Part shown: positions 34,688-46,335 of the stretch, one piece after another
How the letters are laid out: each line of letters starts with the position of its first letter
How positions within the stretch are numbered: the first letter of the stretch is position 1
Source of the DNA: Dendrobium chrysotoxum
Lineage: Eukaryota > Streptophyta > Magnoliopsida > Asparagales > Orchidaceae
Length of the DNA stretch: 64,000 nt
Reading direction: 5' to 3'
NCBI GenBank assembly: GCA_019925795.1
Contig: CM034304.1
Location: 12,029,471 to 12,093,470, forward strand
Notes under the pieces: model-generated
The model's database searches: none
What the model saw: only the letters and a program-made list of their open reading frames with translations
Told to the model about the DNA's origin: nothing
Program-made: the position numbers and the translations under genes

Positions 34688-36389
34688 TATTGCAAATTTT
34701 GTTTTGATGATGACAAACATGTTTCCAGTGTGTTTTGCTTGGCTAATCTGTTTCAGGCACAAAAGACCGCGAGCCACTCAAGCCAACTCAAGATCGGGTC
34801 CAAGTGTATCAAATGTATGATTTTTCTTTTTATTGAGTCAATTGTGATGTAACTGATTCCCTAGCTAAGTAACCTTGCACACACACACTCAGGGAGAGAG
34901 ATTGAGTGAATTAGAGCTTCTGTTAGAATTTTGTTCTGATCGTCCTGGACGATTTTCACATCGTCCTAGACGATCCAGCCAAAATAGAAACCCTAATTAG
35001 GGCGACTAAGTTAAGAGGGTCTGATTAAGCAGATCGTCCTGGACGATCTCCGGATCGTACGGGACGATATGCCCAAATCAGAAATTCTCAGCCGCCAGAT
35101 CAAGTTAGGCAAGTTCTTATTTTTAGATACTTGGTCTGATCGTCCCGGATGATACGTGTATCGTCCCGGACGATCCAGTACAATCATGCCTAATTTAATC
35201 TGGTAATTAAGAAAAGCAATTTATTTTTGGTTGATACGATCATATCGTCTGGACGATCGCAGGATCATCCCGGACGATCATGATCGTTTAGTGCATTTCA
35301 GTTGTACGTCCCGAACTGTGTTCAGGATGGTTTGGGCACTTTTTGAACTAATCGTACAGGATGATGACCCTATCCTCCTGGACGATCAAGTCATTTTTTG
35401 GTCGTCCAGCACAGATTTCTCTGGACGACCCGAACTGTCCTCTGGACAATTTTCCTCGATTTGCACTAATCGTCCCGGACGATCGCAGGATCATACGGGA
35501 CGATATGAACAACTTTTTCTACTGATCGTCTAGAAGAGCCTAATCATCCAGGCTGAAACAGCTGAATTTGAACTGATCGTACAGGACGATCGATCGATCG
35601 TCCTGGACGATCTTGGCCGACCAGTTGAGATTTAGGGCAAATTTTAAGCCCTCCTTTAAAAAGAACTTTTTCCAAAATTAAGAAAAATCTTTTGCTGCCT
35701 TCCTTCCCTGAGAAACCCTAGAGAGAGAGAGAGTTGGGAGAGAGAGAGAAGATCTTGTGAGGGGGAGTTAGTGAGGATTCACTAAGGTTGCTCCAAGCAC
35801 GGATCAGAGTCGTCTTCTCCGCTCGTCGTCTTTCGTCTAGTCGGTGTTCGTCGTGGGAGGATCGTTCGCAAGAAGATCCGGGGTTCTCTGCCCGCTTCAG
35901 GTGGAAGCAAAAGGAGTTCGAAGGTTCTCTGCATGCTTCAGGAGGAAGCGAAAGGAGTTCGAAGGTTCTCTGCCTGCTTCAGGAGGAAGCGAAAGGAGGT
36001 CGGGTTCTCTGCCTCACCGTGTGGTGAAAAGGAGGTGTTTGTACAGGCTTCTCCGCCTTACTGTGAGAGCAAAAGGAGAGACACTTTTTGCTTAGTGCAA
36101 TACCCGGAGGGGAGGCTCCGGGAGTGGACGTAGGTCAAGTTGACCGAGCCACTATAAAATCTGGTTTGCTTTTCTGATTCAGTTTTGCACTTTACTTTTC
36201 TGATATTAACTGCATGGGTGAATATCTGTGGTTGATCTTTTCGTTATTGTTTATGTGTTTCCGCTGCTACGTATCGAAAAGATTTTCATTGTTATCGTGA
36301 AACTTTTAAATAACCAATTCACCCCCCCCCCCCTCTTGGTTAGCCTCGGGACTAGTTCACTAGGGCTTAACATCCCTATCGAATTTTCA
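34688..36389 (+). repeat. 3' LTR of the SIRE element
   Basis: Pairs with 26483-28165. It starts TATTGCAAAT (TG of the other LTR changed to TA) and ends CGAATTTTCA. Its palindrome field is at about 34936-35615, and its 41-base repeat at 35880-36015. It carries 21 bases (an extra palindrome, around GATACGTGTATCGTCCCGGA) absent from the 5' LTR. Confidence 0.95.
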
Positions 36390-36394
36390 AAAAG
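36390..36394 (+). repeat. Target site duplication of the nested SIRE element, right copy
   Basis: AAAAG, identical to 26478-26482. Confidence 0.9.
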
Positions 36395-37707
36395 GTATTT
36401 GCCTATGACATTAAATTTAATTGATTTATTTATTAATATTGATTGTTTGATGTTGATTGCGATATAGGATTGTATGCTTTTAGTAGTTTTTTTAGCGTTC
36501 TTGTATGTCATATTTATTTTAGCCTAGAATCTGATCGGAGGCTTGTGAAGGTACGAATAAAACTTTTTATACTTAAAAAAATAAAATAAAAATTAAGTTC
36601 ACATAGAAACTCGAACACTTTTAAAAAGTAAGCTCGAGACTGCCGGGAGTTCTCATATGCATAATTGTTGCATCTCCTTTTCCTTTGTTAGGCACCTCCC
36701 TGCCTACGGGTTTTGGCAGATCACCTGATCTGTGAGATTACGGTTCTGTCAAGGGGAATCTGTGCATTCTTATAGAAAAAAATATATTTTTAAGCTTGAT
36801 TTTAAAACTTCTTCATTTTGACTTAAGCATTTAATCGAGTCAACTAGCATACATTACATTAGATACAAATTTAAAAGTGTCTAAATCTTTAATTGCATTT
36901 TTATTTCAAGCATCAAATACCCAATATATATTAAGGGGTCAATTAGGATCTGCTCTAGATGTCGTCCTTAATTCCTTAAACTTAATCTAATCAACGTCCT
37001 TACCCACTCTCATAGGTGACCGGACACATGATTTTAAAGCGCCTAGGTGGTTTAGCTGGCTCCTCAATCCAGGCCAGAGTAAGTCCAGATTTATATTGCA
37101 TTAGCTAGGTTTAGGATACTGGTTTTCAGTACCCAGTTTAGACTTAGGTTCTGAGAGAAGCTCAGGCTATAAGACCTCAACCTTCGGGAATTAAATCTCA
37201 ACTTTTTAATAAAATTGACTATTCAAAACTTAAATCTCTTTCAATCTAAATTTAAGCCCAATACTTAAGATAGATTGAGGTATTTCTGAAGTATTTCAGA
37301 ATCTCAAACACATCCTACTCTTCCTCATTTGACCTCTAGAAATAAGTGTTCAATCTTGAACCAATCCCATTTAAAAATTTCAATCCTTACCCTCCTTTGA
37401 CATCAAGCTTTGAAATCTCAAAAATAAAATTTCTACTACTACTTTAATCGAGAGTGTTGGTAGGAAACTCCAGTTTTCTTACGATGTAATTAATTACAAG
37501 GGCTTACGCTCGTAGGAGATTTAGAAACTCAAATTGAATTTTTAAAAGTCAAGCTTTCAAAACCCTCAATTAATTACCTTTGGAAATTCAAAATTCAACG
37601 ATCATTATTATTATTTTCAAATGTTTGATTTTAAAACTAAAATTCTAGAAATATAATCCTCCTAAAGAAAATTAAACTTTTTTAAAACACCACACCTTTT
37701 TTAATCA
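36395..37707 (+). mobile_element. 3' remainder of the Tat 3' LTR
   Basis: The host LTR resumes after the copia insertion and ends with TAAAACACCACACC, a T-run and AATCA at 37707, matching the stub at 9443-9467. It contains GC-richer parts (36640-36780: CTCCCTGCCTACGGGTTTTG) of the U5 type and no coding sequence. Confidence 0.65.
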
Positions 37708-40113
37708 AACAATACTTAATGCACTTTATTTATTAAAATTTTTTGTGATTGTGTTCTAGTGTATGTAATCCATCTATTAAAAAAAAGTTAATTATCTCCC
37801 TCTAACTCCAACTCTAATCCTTCCTATTAGAATCAACCAAAAAATCTATCTTAGTTGGATCGTTCCCGTTCCTCTTATTATTTGACCAAAAAAAACTCCA
37901 TAAAATTCCAAAACATCTCCAGATCCTCAATTCTCATTCCATACTTTAATAACCAAAAATTATTTAGGATTTTTATAGTCAAATTTTTGGAGAATAAATT
38001 AAACCTAGTTTTATATCTGGTTTGCTTTTTTCTATCCTATAAGTTTTTTCAGTCAAATCTAAAACCACAAATAAATATTAAAACCTCACAAAAAAAATCT
38101 AAAAACTTTTATATCACATCTAGATTATTTCCAAGAAAATTTAAAATTAAAATTACTAAATTCCAAGTAGTCTATAGGAAATCACAACCAAATTCTTAAT
38201 TTTGGTTAGTTCTAGACCATCACCCCTTCCAAGGTCCATTTGGACAACATAAACCTCTCCAATCCTTACCAAATTTTTAGAAATAAACTAAACATATTTT
38301 CTTAAAAAAAACCCAATTCATCTGGAATTGTACATTAGTATATAAAGAATCAATTGGTAGAAATTAGATTTACAACTCAGGATAGATTATAAAGTTTGTG
38401 ACCTACCTCTCAAATTTCAAAGTAACTCCATTATAAAATTTGATCTTAACTCTTCTTATTATATTAGATGTGTCCCTTATATCCACCAATTAATCACATC
38501 AGTATGATCAAAGGCCCCATCCACATCCCACTTTATCACTTAAATTAACTGGTTTAGATCTAGTTGACCAATGTCAACATATTATTGAACTCAGAATTTG
38601 GATTTAAACATATTACATTGATGATTCCTTATAAAATGTATGTAATTATGTGTAATTTTAAAAATTAGACTAGACCTATCAGTTCAATCATGAACTAGTC
38701 AGATTGCTAGTCCGATCAAACATAAAAATTGGCTTTGCAACAAACTGGAGTGAATCGGCAAGCCAGTTCAACCAATGAAACGGTCCTATTTTTTAAAAAC
38801 TTGCCGATTTAAGTATTTTTTATTTAAATAATTTAGTATTAAATAAAATATTAAACTTAATAAACTAATATAAATTTAATCAATTACAATTTTTAAATAA
38901 GTAGTAAGTTCATATAATTATGATTTATCAAAAGACATCAGCTAAACATTCTCACATGGCACCAACACTCCAAGTGACTACCTACCATGTGCAAAAAATA
39001 AAAGCTATATAAATCGTTCAAAGTGAACTTTTCAAGTAATGTGGGACAAAATCGCTATATTAAGGTTTTCATGTTTATAAGACAACCTATTTTTTAAATT
39101 ATTCTTATTAATATGAATAAATTTTTTTTAGTTGATGATATTTAATTTTTTATCTATTAAATTTTTAAATATATTTAATTATATACTATAAATAATTAAT
39201 TTTTATATATTTAATTATATGCATGAATGATTTATAAATATAATTTTATAATTTTGAATTTGTTATATAATTTATATGTATAAATTATATATAAATATGT
39301 AACATAAAATATTAATAATTTATATTAAATTATATGCTTATATGTGAACTAAATTTAGATTAAAAAAATCAAATTTAAATTTAAAATTACATAAAATATT
39401 ATACATGAACTCTGTTTATTTTTTTAGTCACAAAATTTTATGATTATATAATTATTATATTATTATTATATCATTTAGATCTTATTTAAATAATTTTAAT
39501 ATTTATTATATCATTCGGTTCCACCTCCAATTGAACCATTGAACCATGAACCTTTTATTCTTCCAGTTTGATGTATGGTCTAGTTTTCACAAACTTGAAA
39601 TTAAGTGTCAAACAACCTATAACCCTAGTAAACATCAGCATAGCCTCGACAGAATTGTATATATAATTGATTTATATGTCTCATATAAGTTATAATTGAA
39701 AAAAACGTCTGCTATTTATTTTTTGAAGAAATATGCCCAAAATATTATTTTAAATAAAATTATTTCCTATTACATTCATAAACAACTTGTTGAAGTTTAT
39801 TGTAAATGAAATTGGCTCTACTTCAAATATTGTTCGTGCCTTTGTTTGAGCATTGCATTCTCTTTTTGTGGTGGCTTCATAATGCCTTCTCTAATGACCA
39901 TTGCACGCCACCACTCTTATGATGTGTACATTTATAAGTTTAGTTCCTAAATCCTCTCGTCACTCACCATTTGTGCTATTGATGAAAGCTTTATCTTCTA
40001 ATTATTTTGTCCTCAACACACTCCTGTCGTGCGATGCCTTTTCTAAAAGGCTATGTCTGTGAGGCTATTGTTCTCAAAATTGCCTCAGTGAGCTCTTATA
40101 TCAAACTCCCCTT
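37708..40113. other. Gene-free AT-rich stretch
   Basis: No gene recognised. The frame 37855-38199 (Lys/Asn/Phe-rich) follows base composition. The part 38640-39600 may be a small DNA transposon (see separate entry). The part 39830-40110 has no feature I can support. Confidence 0.5.
38656..39598. mobile_element. Possible MITE-like element with imperfect inverted ends
   Basis: The left edge AAAATTAGACTAGACCTATC and the reverse complement of the right edge GTGAAAACTAGACCATACAT share CTAGACC-type sequence. Both then carry GGTTCAA/TTGAACC phrases. The inside is very AT-rich and non-coding. I could not confirm a target duplication, so this is tentative. Confidence 0.3.
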
Positions 40114-40122
40114 CTCCTTTAG
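40114..40122 (+). repeat. Target site duplication of the non-autonomous MULE, left
   Basis: CTCCTTTAG, matching CTCCTCTAG at 42869-42877 at 8 of 9 positions. Nine bases is the usual MULE length. Confidence 0.8.
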
Positions 40123-40248
40123 GAGAAATTATTATGTATGGAGCCTGGACGTAGCTATGCATCTGGACTCTAATGAAATCATGACAAGTAAATTGGACAC
40201 GTCGATTTAGTATTTTATTTTGCTCTTTCCAGCATGACTGACCCAGCC
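40123..40248 (+). repeat. Left TIR of the non-autonomous MULE
   Basis: About 126 bases that pair, with substitutions and small gaps, with the inverted sequence at 42754-42868. Confidence 0.87.
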
Positions 40249-40619
40249 CAAAGGTGGTAGTTATAACTTTTTTTCTCTTACCATCCCGTTCAAATTTAGA
40301 GTGTAGGGTTGGCGCTCCTTTTAAGAAAAAAATCATGAGAGCTCCCCAATATTTAAGATTTTAAAAAATAAGAAATAATCGATGAAGATGAAGACTAGTT
40401 TAGAGGAGGACATTGCATTCTTCGAGCAGATGATATGCCCAAGGATGTGGAGGTCAAAAGGCATTTATACAAACGTCTAGGGAGACATGAAGTTAAAAAA
40501 TTGTAGCTTGAAGTAATGATAGGTTTAGGGTATAAAGCAGAAGTTATGTTGATCAAAGGTGTTGTAGGTTTTAATTTATCGATAAATTTCAAACTTCTCC
40601 TAAGTTTTTAGGGTTGCCT

Positions 40620-42170
40620 GTAACAATATACTATGTACAAGCTTATAAATAGTCAACACATAGTTAATATATATTAATTGTGTATGATTCTCCCGTGGTA
40701 GCTGTGTATTGACTATCTACAAATTATTTATTGATTTTGTATAAGTTTGTAGATAGTTAGTATACAATCAATACACAGTCTATATGTATTAACTGTGTCC
40801 CCCTTGGTACAAGCTATGTATTACCTATTTACAAGCTCTGTATTGATGTGTACTGCATACAAGTTGTTAATACACAGTCAGCACACAATTAATACTGTGT
40901 ATCGTATATTGATCCATGAAGAACTGCTTTTCCTAGTGAAATTTGATAAACCTAACTTATGAAATATAATACACAATCAATATACAATCGATACACAGTT
41001 AATATACAGTGAATAAGCAGTAAATACACAGTTAATAGACAATCAATACTAAATTAATAAACAATTAATAAAAAATGAATAAAAATAACTCATAAATATT
41101 TGAAATCTATGAAAAATAATTTAGAAAATGAAATGCAAAGTCGATACACAGTTAATATATAGTTAATATGTAGTCAATACACAGTTAATATACAGTTAAT
41201 ACGTAATTAATACATAGTTAATAGATAGTCAATACATAATTAATACTACATAAACAAAAATAACTCGTAGACATTTAAATTTATGCTACCTAATTTAGAA
41301 AATGAAATACAAAGATGATATACAGTCAATACATAATTAATACACAGTGAATACACAGTTAATACATAGTTAATAGACAGTCAACAACAAGTCTATACAC
41401 AGTTAATAAAAATGAATAAAAATAATTTATAGATATTTGAAATATGTGAAAAATAATTTAGAAAATGGAATACAAAGTTTATACACAGTTAATACACAGT
41501 CAATATATAGTCAATACATATTTAATACACAGTTAATACACAGCCAATATGTAGTTAATATATAGTTAATAGATGGTCAATACATAGTTAATACAAAATA
41601 AATAAAAATAACTCATAGACATTTAAAATCTGTGTAACCTAATTTAGAAAATGGAATACAAAGTTGATATACAATCGATAAATAATTGATACATAGTCAA
41701 TACATAGTTAATACATCTTGAATACCAAGTCAATACACAGTTAATACACGTCCAAAAAAGAGACAAAATGAAAAAAAATAGCTCATAAATATTTAAAATA
41801 TGTGCAACCTAATTTAAAAAATAAAATACAAAGTCAATACATAATTGATACACAATTAATACCCATTTAATACATAATGAAGTTATCTTAACAATGTATC
41901 AAAAAAATTATTCCTTACAAGTTCAATTCTTAATACAAATTCGATACACTATCTATACATAGTTAATACATAGTCAATACCCAGTAGATACATAATCAAT
42001 ATACAGTTAATGCATAGTTAATATAAGTTCAAAAAAAATTACAAAAAATAAACAGAAATAACTCTTATACAACGTATGATATGTGTGCAATATAATTTAG
42101 AAAATGATACAAAGTCGATATATAGTCGATACGCACTCGATACACACTCAATATACTGTAAATACACATT
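40620..42170 (+). repeat. 11-bp motif array (near ACACAGTTAAT) with higher-order units
   Basis: Long runs of an 11-base unit, consensus ACACAG(T/C)TAAT or ATACATAGTTA in shifted register, with many variants. The runs are interrupted by a second segment of about 70 bases, recognisable by AATAAAAATAACTCATAGAC and AATTTAGAAAATG(G/A)AATAC. That segment occurs at about 41085, 41255, 41410, 41600, 41770 and 42048. The higher-order unit is therefore mostly 155-190 bases. No protein is encoded. The unit length equals that of the arrays in the coding MULE, but the sequence differs. Confidence 0.9.
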
Positions 42171-42753
42171 ATACAATCTCATATGTTTAAAATTTTATAT
42201 GAAGGTTTACATTCCCCAGTTTGTAGTACCGCGAGCATCCAATTGTGCACGTCAAACTGATTTCCCTTTGTGCTTTTTTTAATGGTGCGACGAATGGGCT
42301 TCTGCTTGTTAAACAAGGTGGGTTACAACACTTATATTTGTTAAATAAGGTGGGTTATGACAATAGCAAAAAAGTGACAAGCAAATACCCTAAATCCTAA
42401 AAATCATAAACGTAAACCCTAAAACCTACTTTGAGAGAAACACCAAAAAAAAGTATATCTTTGAAGATGAACTGAACGAGAATGACGGACTAACCTTGAT
42501 GAAACTTAGCGAGTTAACAGAGCGCCTGAATGCTTATGAACATTGAACTATCTATAATGCCAAAGATGAAAAGTGAATAGTGAACCCACTCCAATGACGA
42601 AGATGAAAAGTGAATTCAAAGTTGAAAATTGAACCGACTCAGTAACTTTTGATCTGCCACGAATTCAAAATTTTCACCACTGAACTGGGCTGAGTCAATG
42701 GGCTCGCAAGAGAAAAATATAATAATAAGAAATCTATATTAAATACCACCTTT

Positions 42754-42868
42754 TGGTCGGGTCCGTCAGGCTGAAAAAAAGTAAAATAAAATACGAAATC
42801 CACATGTCACGATTTCATTGGAGTTTAGATGCAGAGCTGCGTCCATACTCCGCACGTAATAACTTCTC
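42754..42868 (-). repeat. Right TIR of the non-autonomous MULE
   Basis: Inverted partner of 40123-40248, ending AACTTCTC. Confidence 0.87.
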
Positions 42869-42877
42869 CTCCTCTAG
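42869..42877 (+). repeat. Target site duplication of the non-autonomous MULE, right
   Basis: CTCCTCTAG; one mismatch to the left copy. Confidence 0.8.
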
Positions 42878-43110
42878 ACACAAGTGAATGCATTTGCAAT
42901 AAGGTTTGAATCAGGATCAAACAAAGATTTAAATTTAAACCTTTTAGAACTAATTTCATTCATCATAAGAGGTTATTTTTTGATTCAATTTAAAATAAAT
43001 TTAAAAACATATTTATTAAAAGCAGTAAGCATTAAATGTATTCGATCAATATATGGCTTTTGTCGGAGGATGGAGCAACTTAATAAGCCGCTTCGAAGCT
43101 GTCTTCGAGT

Positions 43111-43119
43111 TCCTTCGAG
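43111..43119 (+). repeat. Target site duplication of the coding MULE, left
   Basis: TCCTTCGAG, identical to 49942-49950. Confidence 0.92.
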
Positions 43120-43248
43120 GAAAAATTATTAGGTCCGGCCATCGACCTATCTCTGTGTTCGGACGCCAATAAAAACACGCCATGTGGCTTCATTTTTTTT
43201 AATCTAAAATTTTTGCTTTATGTCTTTTCAACCCGATCGGCCCGACCC
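43120..43248 (+). repeat. Left TIR of the coding MULE
   Basis: About 129 bases matching the inverted sequence at 49821-49941 with gaps of a few bases. Confidence 0.92.
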
Positions 43249-43706
43249 AGTTCAGTGTTATTTTCATTTTATATGTAGGGTTAGCGCTATTTTAGAAACC
43301 CACGCTTTTGAAGAAAAAATGAGCTAGGAAATTGCAAAAAAGAGATGGACTGCTCACCGAATAGAGCGGGGGAAGGGGTGCATGAAATCAGAAGTATGAA
43401 AGAATCGGAAGTTAACTTAGCTGGATCTTCCTTAGGTTTCAATATATTAGTAAGTTTCAATCTCAACGCAAGTTGTATGAAGAAAATACAAGCTAGAAAG
43501 TTGTAAACAAAGCTGTGTAGAAAAAGATTATATGATTTCCGCTCATTAGAGGCAGAAGCTCTTAGAAGTAAACAAAGCTGTGTAGTCAGTCTAGGGTTTA
43601 TGCGAAAAAGTTAATAAACTCTTAGATCTTGTTATTTAGCTTTAAAATTAGTTATTTTAGGAAGAAGAAAAATATTATTTTTAGATTTGGGAAAGCTGTA
43701 GAAGAT

Positions 43707-43752
43707 GCGATTTAGTTGCGCTTTAGTTACGCTTTAGTTGTGCTTTCTGATC
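43707..43752 (+). repeat. Motif array A1 (TTTAGTTGCGC), in an intron upstream of the FAR1 exon
   Basis: Three to four 11-base units reading TTTAGTTGCGC and TTTAGTTACGC. They are followed by TTATTATCATCTCAG at 43760-43774, a good 3' splice site directly before the first FAR1-domain codon (43775). Confidence 0.85.
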
Positions 43753-43774
43753 TGATGTTTTATTATCATCTCAG

Positions 43775-46029
43775 GCTCTTTATAAAGACGAGAGAGAAGC
43801 ATATGAATGTTATTGTACTTATGCCCATGATAATGGCTTTAGCGTGTGGAAGGATCATCACAGTTTCTAGCCAAATTCTAAGAAGATAAAATCCAAGGAC
43901 TTTGTCTGCTCAAAAGCTAGTTTCAAGAGAAGTATTGATCTGAATTCAATAAAGAGATTTACTAAACCAGATGTTAGAACCGGTTGTCCATCTATGATGA
44001 GGTTTGCAGTTGATGAAGATGGTTACTGGTATGTCAAAAGATTTATTGAATCCCACAACCATGAATTGGCTAGCCCAGCCGACCGACACCTTCTAAGATC
44101 ATGTAGGAATGTTGTTGAGGAAAAAGCTTCCGTCCTAAAATTAATGACAGAAGCAGGAATTAGAACCATTGATGCATATGCCTACCTTGCAGAGGAAGTT
44201 GGAGGATATGAGAATATTGGATTCTCTAAGAGGGGTGCCTATAATATTATTTAGAAGGAGAAAAGAGCAAGGATTGAAAATGGTGACACTAATTCTTTGA
44301 TTCAATTATTTAAAGATTAATAAGTTGAGGACAACATGTTCATATGGGATATTCAAATTGATGAGGATGATAGATTATTAAATTTTTTCTGGGTTGATGG
44401 GAGAGGCAGGATAGATTATGCATGTTTTAGAGATATGTTAATTTTTGATACTAGCTACAGGCTCAACAAGTATAATTTTGTATGTACACCATTTGTTGGT
44501 GTTAATAATCATTGGCATAATATTTTATTGGGGGTTGCTTTTTTATCAGAAGAAATAATTGAAAATTTTACATGATTGTTTAAAATATTTATATGAATAA
44601 TAGGTAATAAACATCCAACAATAATATTCACTGATCAGGACCAAGATATGGCTAGGGCCATAGAAGATCTCGTTATAGATTATGCCAATGGCACATCTTC
44701 AAAAAGGTTCCATCAAAAGTACATATCTTCAATAGCAATAATAAAGCCATAGGTCTCTTTTATAAGTGTATGATGAAGTGTGATTCTGAGGAAGTGTTTA
44801 TAGAGGAATGGGTTGAAATGATCAAGGAAGGGAACCTTCATAACCATGAATGGTTGCAGGATCTTTATAAGATAAGGAGAAAGTGGTCAACAGCTTTTAA
44901 TAAGGATTGTTTTAGCATGGGCATTTTATCCACGCAGCGTAGCGAGTGTACTAATAATGTGTGACATGGTATTTTAAAACCAACAAGTTCATTAACTAAT
45001 TATTTTCTTGGGTTAGAAAAGGTACTGATGAATTGGCGGTGAAATGAGCAGGATGAGGAGTACAAATGTAGTCAGTCTAAAATTGTTCCTATGATAAGGA
45101 CCAGCTCAATATTAAAGCAAGCTGCAAGGTTTTACTCAAGAAAACTATATTCATTTTTTGAGAAACAATTTATACAAGGTGTGGGAGGAATGAGCATAGA
45201 CTTCGTCTAGACTGATTCTTCAAAGTTTCTAGTCAACTACATAGAGACTAAGGACCAACAACATCCTTGGGTGGTTGACTTTGATGCAACAGAAGGTTAC
45301 ATTCAATGCACCTGCAGGAAGTATGATACCATGGGATTGTTATATTCTCACAGTTTGAGAGTTTTGAGACAGTTGGATATTACTAAAATTCCTGAGAAGT
45401 ACCTACTACTGCAATGGTCAGCAAGGGCTCGAAAAGATATTTATTCAGGTAACTTGGCCAATGCTAAAAGAAATAATAACTTTGAAGGTGATAGGGGATT
45501 AATATTCAGGAACCAAGTGAGCAGATTTGTATATCAAATGAGCATAGAAGCTCAAGGGAATGAGGAGGCATAGGAGTTTATTCTTTCCTCAATGAAAGAC
45601 ATGGCTGAAAACTTATACTCAATTCTTGGTGGTAATAAAATAAATCAGAAGTATGCTGCAAGATCCCAAGGTGACAGTGCAAATTTGAAAGATCCACTAA
45701 AACGTAGACCTAAAGGTATATCTAATGCAAGACTAAAAAGTTATTGGGAAAAGAAGAAGCGGCCTAAAAGTAAGTTTTAATAACCTGTCAAATATATTTT
45801 TTCCTTACCTAAGACTAAAGCTGTGATTTTTTACAGAGAAGAAACTTATGGTGGGGAAAAAATAATGGAAGATCCTTCTTCAACACAGATGAACTTCTCA
45901 AGCATACCTGAATGTTTCAGTGAGGAATATATAACAGGCCATCCAACAAGCCAGCCAGGTGCTGAGTACACTAGATTGATGATGGATTTCATTACTTCTA
46001 AGTTAGAATTTAATCAATTTTCAGTGTAA
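43775..46029 (+). pseudogene. FAR1/MULE-type transposase (mudrA-like), degenerate
   Basis: From the splice acceptor, the FAR1 DNA-binding domain reads CYCTYAHDNGFSVWK, DFVCSKASFKR, RTGCPSMMRFAV and ESHNHELASPADRHLLRS. The transposase core follows: FFWVDGRGRIDYACF, MLIFDTSYRLNKYNF (first Asp), VGVNNHWHNILLGVAFL, IIFTDQDQDMARAI (second Asp), and after a frameshift near 44690 FKKVPSKVHIF ... STAFNKDCFSMGILSTQRSE. A SWIM-type zinc finger (IQCTCRKYDTMGLLYSH) has Tyr where the third Cys is usual. Stops at 43868, 44252, 44578 and elsewhere kill it. A clean intron, AAAGTAAGT to TTTTTTACAG (about 45770-45836), precedes a last exon. A host FRS gene is less likely, given the TIRs around it. Confidence 0.9.
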
Positions 46030-46135
46030 TAATATTAATTGTGATATTATGAATATTTATTGTAATAAATATTGAATTTTAATAATGTACTTTTATTATA
46101 ATAGATATTTATTGGGACTTATGAATAATGTACTG

Positions 46136-46335
46136 TTATGAGCTTTGGTTGTGCTTTACTTGCGCTCTAGTTACGCTTTGCTTGCACTTTACTTGCACTC
46201 TACATACGCTCTACTTACACTTTACCTGCGCTTTACCTGCGCTTTACTTGCACTTTAGTTGAGCTTTAGTTCTGCTTTACTTACGCTTTAGTTACGCTTT
46301 ACTTGCGCTTTACTTACGCTCTAGTTAGTTTAAAG
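46136..46335 (+). repeat. Motif array A2 (TTTACTTGCGC), between the two convergent genes
   Basis: About 17 tandem 11-base units of GCTTTA(G/C)TTGC-type, plus orientation, just after the transposase 3' end and before the 3' end of the Ulp1-like gene. Confidence 0.93.

Larger units (their letters stand above)
26483..36389 (+). mobile_element. Complete SIRE/Maximus-type Ty1/copia retrotransposon nested in the Tat LTR
   Basis: The 9.9-kb element has two LTRs of 1683 and 1702 bases, a tRNA-Met-type PBS, a polypurine tract touching the 3' LTR, and perfect AAAAG target duplications. The internal order gag, protease, integrase, RT, RNase H defines copia. The long gag with two zinc knuckles and a coiled-coil segment, and the long non-coding stretch after pol, point to the SIRE/Maximus lineage. 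LTRs differ by scattered changes, mainly transitions, and one 21-base indel, so the insertion is not brand new. Pol contains frameshifts and stops, so this copy is non-autonomous. Confidence 0.93.
40123..42868. mobile_element. Non-autonomous Mutator-like element filled with an 11-bp repeat array
   Basis: A 2746-base element with TIRs of about 115-125 bases, bounded by 9-base target duplications. The left end starts GAGAAATTATTATGTATGGA; the reverse complement of the right end starts GAGAAGTTATTACGTGCGGA. Both then share GGACG(T/C)AGCT(A/C)TGCATCT, TGAAATC(A/G)TGACA and GTATTTTATTTT. No transposase is encoded. Just inside the left TIR the phrase GTAGGGTTGGCGCT matches GTAGGGTTAGCGCT at the same relative place in the coding MULE at 43120, so the two are relatives. 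About 1.5 kb of the interior is tandem array. Confidence 0.87.

Noticed and set aside
40620..42170. Array considered as a centromeric satellite
   Set aside because: It is bounded by MULE TIRs and target duplications and is only 1.5 kb long.
43775..46029. Functional host FAR1/FRS gene
   Set aside because: Several stops and a frameshift, and the locus lies inside TIRs with a 9-base target duplication.
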